A stretch of 56,793 nucleotides of DNA from Bacillota bacterium (GTDB taxonomy: Bacteria; Bacillota; UBA5301; Bu52). The notes beneath the pieces were generated by a model. The model saw only the letters and a program-made list of their open reading frames with translations. It did not search any database and was not told where the DNA came from. Below, piece after piece: positions 7,692-16,848 of the stretch. Location of the stretch: contig JADBKO010000106.1 in the NCBI GenBank assembly GCA_014896355.1, positions 1-56,793 on the forward strand, given 5' to 3'. Each line of letters opens with the position of its first letter. Positions within the stretch are counted from its first letter, which is position 1. Position numbers and translations under genes: made by a program.

Positions 7692-8747
7692 GTGCAGCGA
7701 TGGTACCAGTGGGCCTTGCTGGGGCTCGGGATTCTGGCTGCCACCATCGTGGCTCTGAAGTACATCCTGCCTTACGTTTTGCCTTTTGTGCTGGGAGCTC
7801 TGTTCGCCATCGTCATCGATCCGGCCGTGGGGTTTCTTTCCCGCAGGCACCGCTGGCGCCGCGACGTGGCGGTGTTTTTCGTGCTGACCATGATCCTCTT
7901 GCTCCTGTTCGGGTTCGCTGTGGTGGGAACCGCCGGCCTCATCTATGAGCTCAACCAGCTGGTGGATTGGCTGGCCTCCCTGAGCCGGCACGCGGGGCAG
8001 CTATACGCCTATTGGCAGCAGAGACTGGGGGCTTGGCACCAGTACATCCCCGACTATGTGTGGCGCGCGCTGCAGAGCAACGAAAGCCGCCTCTATGCGG
8101 CGGCCGCCGACATGGCCAACACCCTGGTGAAGGCGGTTCAGCAGCTACCGGCCACGTTCGTCACGGTTTTCATCAGCCTCATGGCCACGTATTTCATCAG
8201 CCGCGACCGTGACCTGCTGGGCCAGACGCTGGTGCGGCTGGGACCCAAGGCTTACCGCAGCCGCATCCAGGAAATCCAGCGGGACGTGGGCAGGGCGGTG
8301 TTCGGGTTCATCCGGGCCCAGCTGATCCTGATCGCCGTTTCCACTGTGATTTCCATCTCGGGGCTGCTTCTTTTGCGAGTCAAGTATGCCTGGCTCCTGG
8401 GGCTTCTGGCCGGGGCCTTCGACCTGGTGCCCATGATCGGACCCAGCGGGGTCTTCATTCCCCTCATCCTCTATCATCTGCTGATCCGGGAGTTTCCGCT
8501 GGCGCTGGGGATCGGAGCGGTTCTGGCGGTGGTCCTGCTGGTACGGCAGGTCACCGAGCCCCAAATTGTGGGGCGTAACATCGGGCTGCACCCCCTCACC
8601 TCCTTGGTGGCCGTATATGTAGGATTCAAGCTTTTCTCCGTCAACGGGTTCATCATCGGCCCGCTGACCGCCGTGGTTCTGAAAGCCGTGGTTGCAGGCC
8701 TGATTTTGCCGCGCCTGGAGGGGCGCGAAGGATGGCCGCCGCGATGA
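7692..8747 (+). CDS. AI-2E/YtvI-family membrane protein
   Basis: A 351-residue integral membrane protein of the AI-2E transporter family (PF01594), which includes the sporulation protein YtvI. It begins with a GTG at 7692 after AAAGGAGA. About seven or eight hydrophobic segments flank a soluble loop (residues 90-155), and the C-terminal family signature is present: LAGAFDLVPMIGPSGVFIPL, VTEPQIVGRNIGLHPL and VGFKLFSVNGFIIGPLTAVV. Its place between cdsA and dxr interrupts the usual pair, so it may be an insertion in this lineage. The substrate is unknown; in spore-formers YtvI acts under sigma-E. Confidence 0.85.
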   Translation: MQRWYQWALLGLGILAATIVALKYILPYVLPFVLGALFAIVIDPAVGFLSRRHRWRRDVAVFFVLTMILLLLFGFAVVGTAGLIYELNQLVDWLASLSRHAGQLYAYWQQRLGAWHQYIPDYVWRALQSNESRLYAAAADMANTLVKAVQQLPATFVTVFISLMATYFISRDRDLLGQTLVRLGPKAYRSRIQEIQRDVGRAVFGFIRAQLILIAVSTVISISGLLLLRVKYAWLLGLLAGAFDLVPMIGPSGVFIPLILYHLLIREFPLALGIGAVLAVVLLVRQVTEPQIVGRNIGLHPLTSLVAVYVGFKLFSVNGFIIGPLTAVVLKAVVAGLILPRLEGREGWPPR

Positions 8748-8819
8748 AGATCTGCGGCGGGAACCGCGGGCGAAGGGAACAAACGGCGGATTACAGGCCT
8801 CGAAAGGAAGCGCGGTTCG

Positions 8820-9998
8820 TTGACGTTGCGCAATCTGGTCATCTTAGGCTCCACGGGCTCCATCGGCAGACAAACGCTGGAGGTGGTGGAGCGTTTTCCG
8901 GACCGTTACCGGGTTCTGGGGTTGGCAGCATACCGGCAGGCAGACGTTTTGCTGGACCAGATCCGGAGGTTTCATCCCCAGGCGGTGGCCTTGGCGGATT
9001 CCCAATCTGCTGCGCGCCTGCGCCAGCAGCTGCAGGGCGCGGGCGGGCCCGTCCCCCGCATCCTGGGCGGGGAAGAGGCTCTCACGGAGCTGGCTGCCTG
9101 GCCTGGGGCGGACATGGTCCTGGTGGCGGTGGTGGGGGCTGCGGGCGTCCGCCCTACCCTGGCGGCCATCGAGGCCGGGCGCACCGTGGCCCTGGCCAAT
9201 AAGGAGACCCTGGTTACCGCCGGCCACCTGGTCACCGCTGCGGCGGCGCGCCGGGGCGTGGCCGTTCTTCCGGTGGACAGCGAGCATTCCGCCGTGTTCC
9301 AGTGCCTACAGGGAAGCAGCCGGGCGAGCCTGCGCCGCATCGTGCTTACAGCATCCGGAGGGCCTTTCCTGCGCACACCGGCCGGGCAGCTGGAAAGAGT
9401 CACAGCCGAAGCGGCGCTGCGCCACCCCAACTGGAAGATGGGAAGCAAGATCACGGTGGATTCCGCCACCCTGATGAACAAAGGCCTGGAGGTCATCGAA
9501 GCCCATTGGCTCTTCGGCGCCGCTTTCGAACAGGTGGACGTGGTGGTGCATCCGGAGAGTATCGTCCACTCCCTGGTGGAGTTTCAGGACGGGGCTGTGT
9601 TGGCCCAGTTGGGATGGCCAGACATGCACCTGCCGATCCAGTATGCCCTTTCCTATCCGGAACGCTGGCCCGGCGGCGTCCGTCCCCTGGACCTGGCCGC
9701 CGTAGGGAGCCTGCATTTCGAAGCCCCGGATACGGCCCGTTTCCCTTGCTTGCCTCTAGCTATCCAGGCTGGTAAAATAGGAGGGACGATGCCGGCCGTG
9801 ATGAACGCAGCCAACGAAATTGCCGTGCAAGCGTTCCTGGCCGGCCGTATTCGTTTTCCGCACATTGCCCGGATCGTGGCCCAGATCATGGAAAAACATG
9901 TGGTGACCGCCTCCCCCTCCTTGGACGAAGTGGTGGATGCTGACGCGTGGGCCCGCCGGGAAGCACAAAGGATGGCAACAGAATGCTCACAACCATAG
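8820..9998 (+). CDS. dxr: 1-deoxy-D-xylulose 5-phosphate reductoisomerase
   Basis: DXR rearranges and reduces deoxyxylulose phosphate to methylerythritol phosphate with NADPH, the first committed step of the non-mevalonate isoprenoid route. The 392-residue product has the NADPH fold LVILGSTGSIGRQTLEVVE, ALANKETLVTAGHLV, VDSEHSAVFQCLQG, the metal site and flexible loop around TASGGPFLR, and LRHPNWKMGSKITVDSATL then NKGLEVIEA. Start is the TTG at 8820; no ATG fits. Its end overlaps the next gene, rseP, by 16 bases. With uppS and ispG nearby, the window holds three steps of isoprenoid metabolism. Confidence 0.97.
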   Translation: MTLRNLVILGSTGSIGRQTLEVVERFPDRYRVLGLAAYRQADVLLDQIRRFHPQAVALADSQSAARLRQQLQGAGGPVPRILGGEEALTELAAWPGADMVLVAVVGAAGVRPTLAAIEAGRTVALANKETLVTAGHLVTAAAARRGVAVLPVDSEHSAVFQCLQGSSRASLRRIVLTASGGPFLRTPAGQLERVTAEAALRHPNWKMGSKITVDSATLMNKGLEVIEAHWLFGAAFEQVDVVVHPESIVHSLVEFQDGAVLAQLGWPDMHLPIQYALSYPERWPGGVRPLDLAAVGSLHFEAPDTARFPCLPLAIQAGKIGGTMPAVMNAANEIAVQAFLAGRIRFPHIARIVAQIMEKHVVTASPSLDEVVDADAWARREAQRMATECSQP

Positions 9999-11122
9999 TG
10001 GCTTTCGTGGTGACGTTGGGGGTGTTGGTCTTTGTCCACGAATTCGGCCACTTCATCGTGGCCAAAGCCGTGGGCATCAAAGTGGAGGAGTTCGCCCTGG
10101 GCATGGGCCCCAAAGTCGTAGGCCGGCAACACGGCGAGACGCTTTACAGCCTGCGAGCCCTGCCGCTGGGGGGATTTTGCCGCATGGCCGGCGAGAATCC
10201 CTACGAGGATCAGCGCAACCAGGGGCCGGGCAGCGGCGGAGCGAAAAGGGAAGCCCCGTCCGGCGTAGGTTCCTGGGATGGGCAATCCCCGGCATCCGCT
10301 TCCGCCGTGGAACGAGAGCGCATGTTCTATGCCAAGAGCCCTTGGCAGCGGGCGGCGGTGCTGGCGGCAGGACCGCTGATGAATTTCGTGCTGGCCATGG
10401 TGTTGTCCACTCTGATCTTCGCCCTCTTCGGCGTTTCCACCAGCCTTTCCCAGGGCACCACCCTGGGGCAGGTCATCTGGGGCGGTGCCGCCGCGGAGGC
10501 GGGCCTGATGCCCGGAGACCGCATCGAGGCCATCAATGGCCGGCCGGTGAAGACCTGGGACGAGCTGGCGGGCTTCATCCGCAGCCATCCCGGGCAACTC
10601 CTGACCTTTACGGTGCGGCGGCAGAACACGGTGTTCAGCGTGGACATCCGCCCGCGCCAGGAGCAAAAGGGCGGGCCGGGGTTGATCGGGATCTATCCCG
10701 AGCCGGTCAAGACCCAGAAGGTCGGGCTGCTCCAGGCGGCCTGGCTGGGCGTCACCAGCACCGTCAACGTGACCTGGGGAACGTTGACGGCTTTTTACCA
10801 GATGATCACCGGGCAGCTGCGCAGCCAGCTGGCCGGTCCTGTGGCGATCGCCCAGCTGACCGGGCAGGCGGCCCGCTTCGGATGGGACAGCCTGCTGAAC
10901 TTCGTGGCCATCCTCAGCATCAACCTGGGGTTGATCAATCTGCTTCCCCTGCCGGCCTTGGATGGCGGCCGGCTGGTCTTCGTAGGAGTGGAGTTGGTAC
11001 GCCGCCGTCCGGTGAACCCCGAAAAGGAAGGGTTCGTGCACTTTCTGGGCTTCGCGTTTTTGATGGCACTGCTCTTGGTCATTACCTTCAGCGACGTGGC
11101 CCGGATCATTGGAGGCCAATAG
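9983..11122 (+). CDS. rseP: Site-2 membrane metalloprotease RseP/RasP
   Basis: A 379-residue intramembrane zinc protease that cuts anti-sigma factors and signal-peptide remnants inside the membrane. The first helix carries the zinc site HEFGH (residues 18-22); a PDZ domain spans roughly 165-250 (GAAAEAGLMPGDRIEAINGR); the second metal site is LLPLPALDGGRL near 318. An Asp/Gly/Ser-rich loop (residues 70-110, NQGPGSGGAKREAPSG) is a lineage-specific insertion. Start at 9983 follows AAAGGA; the longer open frame upstream lies within dxr. Position after dxr is conserved across Firmicutes. Confidence 0.95.
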   Translation: MLTTIVAFVVTLGVLVFVHEFGHFIVAKAVGIKVEEFALGMGPKVVGRQHGETLYSLRALPLGGFCRMAGENPYEDQRNQGPGSGGAKREAPSGVGSWDGQSPASASAVERERMFYAKSPWQRAAVLAAGPLMNFVLAMVLSTLIFALFGVSTSLSQGTTLGQVIWGGAAAEAGLMPGDRIEAINGRPVKTWDELAGFIRSHPGQLLTFTVRRQNTVFSVDIRPRQEQKGGPGLIGIYPEPVKTQKVGLLQAAWLGVTSTVNVTWGTLTAFYQMITGQLRSQLAGPVAIAQLTGQAARFGWDSLLNFVAILSINLGLINLLPLPALDGGRLVFVGVELVRRRPVNPEKEGFVHFLGFAFLMALLLVITFSDVARIIGGQ

Positions 11123-11126
11123 ACCC

Positions 11127-12233
11127 GTGTTTACCCGCCGGCAGACCCGTACAGTCTTTGTGGGTGGCCTTCCCATCGGGGGGGGCCACCCTATCGTCGT
11201 CCAGTCCATGGCCAGCACCGACACCCGCGATGTGGACAAGACCGTGGCCCAGATCCACCGGCTGGAAGAGGCCGGGTGCGAGCTGGTGCGGGTGGCGGTG
11301 CCGGACCTGAAGGCAGCTTTGGCTCTGGAAGCCATCCGTTCGCGTATCCACATCCCCCTGGTGGCAGATATCCATTTTGACTACCGCCTGGCCCTGGCGG
11401 CGCTGGAGAGCGGGGTGGACAAATTGCGCATCAATCCCGGCAACATCGGCGGCCGCCAGCGCGTGGAGCAGGTGGTGGAAAAAGCCCGCGCCCGCCGGGT
11501 GCCCATCCGCATCGGCGTCAACGCCGGCTCTCTGGATCGCAATCTTCTGGCCAAATATGGGGGCGTGACGCCGGAGGCCTTGGTGGAGAGCGCGCTGCAG
11601 CACATCGCCATCCTGGAGGAGATGGATTACCACGAGATCGTGGTGTCTCTCAAGGCGTCCGACGTTCCCACCGCCCTGGCCGCGTACCGCCAGATGGCGC
11701 AGGCGGCTCCTTACCCTCTGCATGTGGGCATCACCGAGGCCGGAACCGTGCATAGCGGCACCATCCGCTCGGCGGTGGGCATCGGGGCCATTCTGGCCCA
11801 GGGCATCGGGGATACCGTGCGCGTTTCGCTGACAGGGGACCCGGTGGAGGAGGTCCGTGTGGCCTGGGAGATCCTGAAATCTCTGGACTTGCGCCAACGG
11901 GGTCCGGTTCTGATCAGCTGTCCCACCTGCGGCCGTTGTGGCCTGGATCTGGAGAAGGTCGCCCGGGAGGTGGAGCAACGGCTGCAGGGGTTTCCGCTGC
12001 CCGTGCGGGTGGCGGTTATGGGCTGCGCCGTCAACGGACCCGGTGAAGCCCGCGACGCCGATGTGGGCATCGCCGGCGGGAGGGGCGAGGGGCTGGTGTT
12101 CCGCCAGGGCAGAATTGTGCGCAAGGTACGGGAAGATCAACTGGTGGACGCCCTCATGGAGGAGCTGGCCGCTTGGCAGCGGGAGCACCCGGAGCCTGTT
12201 GCGGGCGCCGGGCCGTCCGGGGGGCGGGAGTAG
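11127..12233 (+). CDS. ispG: 4-hydroxy-3-methylbut-2-enyl diphosphate synthase
   Basis: IspG (GcpE) reduces the cyclic diphosphate MEcPP to HMBPP with a [4Fe-4S] cluster, the penultimate MEP-pathway step. The 368-residue protein has the short bacterial form: N-terminal TIM barrel (VQSMASTDTRDVDKTV, ADIHFDYRLAL, KLRINPGNIGG) and C-terminal cluster domain with three cysteines in SCPTCGRCGLD and MGCAVNGPGEA. GTG at 11127 was chosen because GGAGG sits 11 bases upstream; a TTG at 11109 overlapping rseP is the alternative. The cluster makes it oxygen-sensitive and dependent on ferredoxin or flavodoxin. Confidence 0.96.
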   Translation: MFTRRQTRTVFVGGLPIGGGHPIVVQSMASTDTRDVDKTVAQIHRLEEAGCELVRVAVPDLKAALALEAIRSRIHIPLVADIHFDYRLALAALESGVDKLRINPGNIGGRQRVEQVVEKARARRVPIRIGVNAGSLDRNLLAKYGGVTPEALVESALQHIAILEEMDYHEIVVSLKASDVPTALAAYRQMAQAAPYPLHVGITEAGTVHSGTIRSAVGIGAILAQGIGDTVRVSLTGDPVEEVRVAWEILKSLDLRQRGPVLISCPTCGRCGLDLEKVAREVEQRLQGFPLPVRVAVMGCAVNGPGEARDADVGIAGGRGEGLVFRQGRIVRKVREDQLVDALMEELAAWQREHPEPVAGAGPSGGRE

Positions 12234-15200
12234 TGCTGGCGCAGGAGGGTTTGGAAACATCCCGGGCAGCCCGAAGGACCGATACCGCCTGGGACAGGCT
12301 CTGTGCCCTGCTGGGGGAGGAAGGGGAGGCCGCAAATCTGCCGCCCGCCCGGGTGGAGCGGGTGCGGGTGCGGCTGGAACAGCGGCTTTGGGTGGTGGAG
12401 ATCTCTGCCCCTCAGTGGCCCGCGGAACTGCGTTCCCGTTGGTGTCGGCGCGCCCAGGAAGTGGCCCTGCCCGTCCAAGGGTACCGGCTACAGCTGTCGT
12501 TTCTGCCGGATACTCCTGTCTCCGCCGCCGGGGAGGAGGATCCCGGCCGCACCGGCGGCGAGCCGGACTCCAGCGGTTCCGCTTTCGACGCCGGCAGCAC
12601 GAAGGCAGATGGCGACCGCAGGAGCCCGGACGGCGGCACCAGGGATCCAGGCCGCGACGAGAGTGTCGATTATTTCGCAGCCATCCTGTCCCAGGCGGCC
12701 TTGCCCCAGGCTGCTGCCCCCGGAGAGGAGGGCGGGTCTGCGAAGGGGCTTTCGGCGCGCGGTGGAGCGGTCCGGCAGGGCCGGGCGGATGCGGTGGCCC
12801 GCGGCAGCGGCTCCGGCCGCCGCAGGCGCGCCGGCAGGCCGGAGGACGGGATCCGGGAGCCGGACGTAGAAAAAGAGGAGAGAGAGGGCAAGCACCTGCT
12901 CTTGGGCCGGAGATTTCAGGGGGAACCCGTACCTCTGGCAAAACTGGAGTCCGATGGGCAGCGCGTGGTGGTGGCCGGGGAAATCCTCACCCGGGAAGTG
13001 CGGAACCTGCGCAGCGGGCGCAAACTTCTGATTTTCGACCTTTATGACGGTACCGATTCCCTGACCGTAAAAGCGTTTCTTCCGGAAGAGGGAGACATCT
13101 CCTGGGCTACGGAGTTGCCGCCCGGCCAATGGGTCAGGGTCCGCGGCAGCACCCAGATGGATCCGTACTCCCACGAGCTGAACTTGCTGGCGCAGGACAT
13201 CGTGACCTGGCCGGCACCGCCGGGGCGCCAGGACCAAGCGCCGGAGAAGCGGGTGGAGCTGCACTTACATACCAAGATGAGCGCCATGGACGCCACCACC
13301 GACGCTGAGGCAGCGATAAAGCTGGCGGCCCGTTTCGGACATCCCGCTGTGGCCGTTACCGACCATGGCGTGGTCCAGGCTTTCCCGGAAGCCTACGCGG
13401 CGGCCAAGAAAGCCGGGATAAAGCTAATCTACGGCCTGGAAGGATATCTCATCGAAAAGGACGAGGCGCCCAAGCCGCAGGCTTTGCCTGCGCCTGCAGC
13501 CACCGCAGGGCCCGAAGCCGGCTGGGAAGCGGTGGGCAACGCGGCCCCGCGGGACCTGGATAGCCTGGACCGCCTGGAGGAGGACGACGATGCGCCCGCT
13601 GGCTATGACGCCGCCGGAGCCGACCTGCCGGATTCCGCCCTGCGGGCTCCCGGGACGGCCGCGGAAGGCGGAGAGAAGCAGGGGGAGGTCTGGCACATCA
13701 TCCTGCTGGCCCGCAACCAGACCGGTCTGCGGAATCTGTACAAGCTGGTCTCGGAAGCGCATCTGCACCACTTCTACCGGCATCCGCGCCTGCCGCGGGC
13801 TGTGATCCAAGAGCACCGGGAGGGCTTGCTGGTAGGCACGGCCTGTGAGGCAGGTGAGCTCTTCCAGGCGGTGTTGGCCGGTGCCAGCGAAGGCGAGTTG
13901 GCCCGCATCGCCTCGTTCTATGACTATCTGGAGATCCAGCCCGTGGCCAACAACGAGTTTCTGCTGCGCTCGGGGCGGGTCCGTTCCCGGGAGGAACTTC
14001 AGGCGCTGAACCGCCGCATCTACCAGCTGGGCCGCAGACTGGGCAAACCGGTGGTGGCCACCGGCGATGTGCATTTCCTCCATCCCGAGGACGCCATTTT
14101 GCGGGAAATTCTTCTGGCAGGCCAGGGGTATTCGGATGCCGGCCATCAGCCGCCGGTTTACTTCCACACGACCCAGGAGATGCTGGAGGAATTCGCCTAT
14201 CTGGGTCCGGAAGCCGCCTATGAGGTGGTGGTCAAGAACCCCCAGGCCATCGCCGCCCAGGTAGAAGAGTTTCCGCCCTTACCCCAGGAGCTGTTCGCGC
14301 CTGAGATCCCCGGCGCCGAGGAGGAAGTCCGGCGCCTCACGGAAGAACGGGCGCGCCAGCTGTATGGGGATCCCCTGCCTGATCTGGTACGCAAGCGCCT
14401 GGACAGGGAGCTGCAGGCCATCATCGGCCATGGCTTCGCGGTATTGTATTTGATTGCCCAGAAACTGGTGAAGAAGTCCTTGGACGACGGCTATCTGGTG
14501 GGCGCCCGGGGGTCCGTGGGCTCTTCTTTGGTGGCCACCATGTGTGGGATCACGGATGTGAACCCGCTGCCGCCTCACTACCGCTGCCCCCACTGCCACT
14601 ACGTAGAGTTCGTTCCGGAAGGAACGGCCGGGTGCGGACCGGACCTGCCGTCCAAAGACTGTCCGCGGTGCGGTAAGCCTCTGGTGAAGGACGGCTTCAA
14701 CATCCCCTTCGAGACGTTCCTGGGCTTCGAGGGCGACAAAGTCCCCGACATCGACCTGAACTTCTCGGGCGAATACCAGGCGCAGGTCCACCGCTACACG
14801 GAGGAACTCTTCGGGCACGACCATGTATTCCGGGCCGGCACAATCTCCACCCTGGCTGAGCGCACAGCCTACGGGTTCGTGCGCAAGTATCTGGACTCGC
14901 AGGGACGCCAGGCGCGCACGGCTGAGATCAACCGGCTGGCGCGGGGCCTTACGGGGGTCAAGCGGACCACGGGTCAGCATCCCGGCGGCATGATGGTGGT
15001 TCCCCGCAGCCTGGATATTCACCAATTCACACCGGTGCAGCATCCGGCCAATGATGCCAGTACCGGCATCATCACCACCCATTTCGACTACAAAGCCATA
15101 TCCAGCCGCCTGGTGAAGCTGGATATCCTCGGGCATGATGACCCCACAGTGGTGCGGATGCTGTCAGATCTCACCGGCATCGACGCCCGTCAGGTGCCGC

Positions 15201-16165
15201 TGGACGATCCGGCCACGCTGTCCCTGTTTTCCTCCACGGAAGCGCTGGGCGTCACGCCAGAGGAGATCGGCACCTCGGTGGGAGTCATCGGCATCCCGGA
15301 GTTCGGTACGCCGTTTGTGCGCAAAATGCTGGAACAAACCCGTCCTCACACGTTCAGCGAGCTTCTGCGGATCAGCGGCTTCTCGCACGGAACCGACGTC
15401 TGGCTAAACAATGCCCAGGATCTCATCGCTTCCGGGGTGGCCACGCTGAACGAGGCCATCGCGACCCGGGATGACATCATGCTGTACCTGTTGCAGCGCA
15501 ATCTGCCGCCCAAAGCGGCGTTCAAGATCATGGAGCAGGTGCGCAAGGCCAAGGGCCTGAAGCCGGAAGACGAGGCCCTCATGAAAGAGCATGGCGTGCC
15601 AGATTGGTACATTCAATCGTGCCGGAAAATCAGCTACCTGTTCCCCAAGGCCCACGCCGTGGCCTACGTGACCATGGCGTTCCGCATTGCATACTTTAAG
15701 GTGCACTATCCCCTGGCCTTCTACGCCTCGTACTTTTCCGTGCGGGCGGAGGAGTTCGACGCGGACCTGGTGTGCCGGGGCAGGGATGCCATCCGCCAGG
15801 CCATGGCCGCCTGTGAGGCCAAGGGCAACGATGCCACCCAGAAAGAAAAAAACCTGGCCACTATTCTGGAGGTGGCTCTGGAGGCCATGGCGCGCGGCAT
15901 CCGCTTCCTGCCGGTCAGTGTGTACAAGTCCGCGGACCGTAAATTCGCTATTGAAGGGAAGGCTTTGCGCCCGCCGCTGGCGGCGCTTCAGGGCTTGGGC
16001 GAGGCGGCGGCGCGGCAGATCGTGGCTGCCCGCCAGGAACGCCCCTTCAGCTCCGTGGAAGATTTCCGGCAGCGGACCCACGTGAATCGCACGGTGCTGG
16101 AGCTGCTCAGGCAGCACGGGGCTCTGGGGGATCTGCCGGAGACGGACCAGATGGCGCTCTTTTGA
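12233..16165 (+). CDS. polC: DNA polymerase III PolC, lacking the exonuclease domain
   Basis: PolC is the main replicative polymerase of Firmicutes. The 1310-residue protein has an N-terminal domain, an Ala/Gly/Arg-rich linker (to about 215), the OB domain (222-325), PHP (VELHLHTKMSAMDATTDAE from about 342), the zinc module CPHCHY...CPRCGKP (about 785-820), the catalytic VPDIDLNFSGEYQ (about 837), the fingers and C-terminal duplex-binding region ending QMALF. In Bacillus PolC a DEDDh 3'-5' exonuclease sits inside PHP after YGxExxLVDD. Here YGLEGYLIEKDEAP is followed by about 75 Ala/Pro/Asp-rich residues (409-486) and then directly by HIILLARNQTGLRNLYKL. No DxETTGL or HNAxFD motif is present. 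Start GTG 12233 overlaps the ispG stop by one base. Confidence 0.95.
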   Translation: MLAQEGLETSRAARRTDTAWDRLCALLGEEGEAANLPPARVERVRVRLEQRLWVVEISAPQWPAELRSRWCRRAQEVALPVQGYRLQLSFLPDTPVSAAGEEDPGRTGGEPDSSGSAFDAGSTKADGDRRSPDGGTRDPGRDESVDYFAAILSQAALPQAAAPGEEGGSAKGLSARGGAVRQGRADAVARGSGSGRRRRAGRPEDGIREPDVEKEEREGKHLLLGRRFQGEPVPLAKLESDGQRVVVAGEILTREVRNLRSGRKLLIFDLYDGTDSLTVKAFLPEEGDISWATELPPGQWVRVRGSTQMDPYSHELNLLAQDIVTWPAPPGRQDQAPEKRVELHLHTKMSAMDATTDAEAAIKLAARFGHPAVAVTDHGVVQAFPEAYAAAKKAGIKLIYGLEGYLIEKDEAPKPQALPAPAATAGPEAGWEAVGNAAPRDLDSLDRLEEDDDAPAGYDAAGADLPDSALRAPGTAAEGGEKQGEVWHIILLARNQTGLRNLYKLVSEAHLHHFYRHPRLPRAVIQEHREGLLVGTACEAGELFQAVLAGASEGELARIASFYDYLEIQPVANNEFLLRSGRVRSREELQALNRRIYQLGRRLGKPVVATGDVHFLHPEDAILREILLAGQGYSDAGHQPPVYFHTTQEMLEEFAYLGPEAAYEVVVKNPQAIAAQVEEFPPLPQELFAPEIPGAEEEVRRLTEERARQLYGDPLPDLVRKRLDRELQAIIGHGFAVLYLIAQKLVKKSLDDGYLVGARGSVGSSLVATMCGITDVNPLPPHYRCPHCHYVEFVPEGTAGCGPDLPSKDCPRCGKPLVKDGFNIPFETFLGFEGDKVPDIDLNFSGEYQAQVHRYTEELFGHDHVFRAGTISTLAERTAYGFVRKYLDSQGRQARTAEINRLARGLTGVKRTTGQHPGGMMVVPRSLDIHQFTPVQHPANDASTGIITTHFDYKAISSRLVKLDILGHDDPTVVRMLSDLTGIDARQVPLDDPATLSLFSSTEALGVTPEEIGTSVGVIGIPEFGTPFVRKMLEQTRPHTFSELLRISGFSHGTDVWLNNAQDLIASGVATLNEAIATRDDIMLYLLQRNLPPKAAFKIMEQVRKAKGLKPEDEALMKEHGVPDWYIQSCRKISYLFPKAHAVAYVTMAFRIAYFKVHYPLAFYASYFSVRAEEFDADLVCRGRDAIRQAMAACEAKGNDATQKEKNLATILEVALEAMARGIRFLPVSVYKSADRKFAIEGKALRPPLAALQGLGEAAARQIVAARQERPFSSVEDFRQRTHVNRTVLELLRQHGALGDLPETDQMALF

Positions 16166-16188
16166 GGCCGGAATTCCTACATTCTCCC

Positions 16189-16217
16189 TTGCCATGGGGA
16201 GGCATCGGTGATACAAT
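16189..16217 (+). promoter_or_regulatory. Sigma-A promoter of the rimP-nusA-infB operon
   Basis: TTGCCA (16189-16194), a 17-base spacer and TACAAT (16212-16217) form a strong housekeeping promoter. Transcription should start near 16224, about 20 bases before the hairpin at 16246-16271 and 85 bases before rimP. Confidence 0.8.
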
Positions 16218-16245
16218 GAGCTGGAAAGCTTGAAGTTCTCGGCGC

Positions 16246-16271
16246 AAAAGAGTGGGCCCTCCCACTCTTTT
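16246..16271 (+). terminator. Terminator hairpin, end of polC and leader attenuator of nusA operon
   Basis: A perfect 11-bp stem (AAAAGAGTGGG with CCCACTCTTTT) closes a 4-base loop. Its T-tract is short (four T, part of the stem), typical of weak terminators that need NusA. Since a promoter lies just upstream, it falls in the leader of the rimP-nusA operon and can act as an attenuator. Confidence 0.75.
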
Positions 16272-16308
16272 GTCGTGTTGTGGACTTCCCCGGAAAGGGA
16301 GAGCGGGC

Positions 16309-16848
16309 ATGCTCAAAGGCACACCCGGGCAGGGCCGTCCGGCGCCCGGCCCTTCCTTGACCTCCCGCCAGATCAGCGAAGCGGTGGACCGCTTGGCAGG
16401 GCCCATTGTGGCCGGGCTGGAGCTGGATTTGGTGGATGTGGAATTCGTGAAGGAAAACGGGCGCTGGCATCTACGAATCACCATAGACAGGCCCGGGGGT
16501 GTCACGCTGGACCACTGCGAAGCCGTCGCCCAGGCCATCGGGCGGGAGCTGGACCGGCTGGATCTGATCCCCCAGCGCTATTACCTGGAAGTTTCCTCTC
16601 CGGGGCTGGAGCGTCCGCTCAAGAAAAACCGGGACTTCCAGCATTTCGCCGGGCGCACAGTACAGGTGACCACCTATGCTCCGGTGGAAGGGCGGAAAAC
16701 GTGGCAAGGGACGCTCCTAGGTCTGCAAGGGGACGATGTACGGCTGCAGACCGAAGGCAGGGAAATCGCCATCCCTCGTTCCGCAGTGGCCAAGGCCCGC
16801 TTGCTTGCTGATTTGCCGCCTTTGGCAGGAGGTTCGGACAAGCGATGA
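16309..16848 (+). CDS. rimP: Ribosome maturation factor RimP
   Basis: RimP helps assemble the 30S subunit, binding near S12. The 179-residue product has the N-terminal domain LAGPIVAGLELDLVDVEFVK, the phosphate-site-like RPGGVTLDHCEAVAQAIGRE, and LEVSSPGLERPLKKNRDF before the C-terminal SH3-like barrel. The start at 16309 follows GGGAGAG; the open frame continues upstream through the leader hairpin but is not likely translated. Its stop overlaps nusA's start (ATGA). It is the first gene of the conserved rimP-nusA-rnpM-ylxQ-infB-rbfA operon. Confidence 0.93.
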   Translation: MLKGTPGQGRPAPGPSLTSRQISEAVDRLAGPIVAGLELDLVDVEFVKENGRWHLRITIDRPGGVTLDHCEAVAQAIGRELDRLDLIPQRYYLEVSSPGLERPLKKNRDFQHFAGRTVQVTTYAPVEGRKTWQGTLLGLQGDDVRLQTEGREIAIPRSAVAKARLLADLPPLAGGSDKR

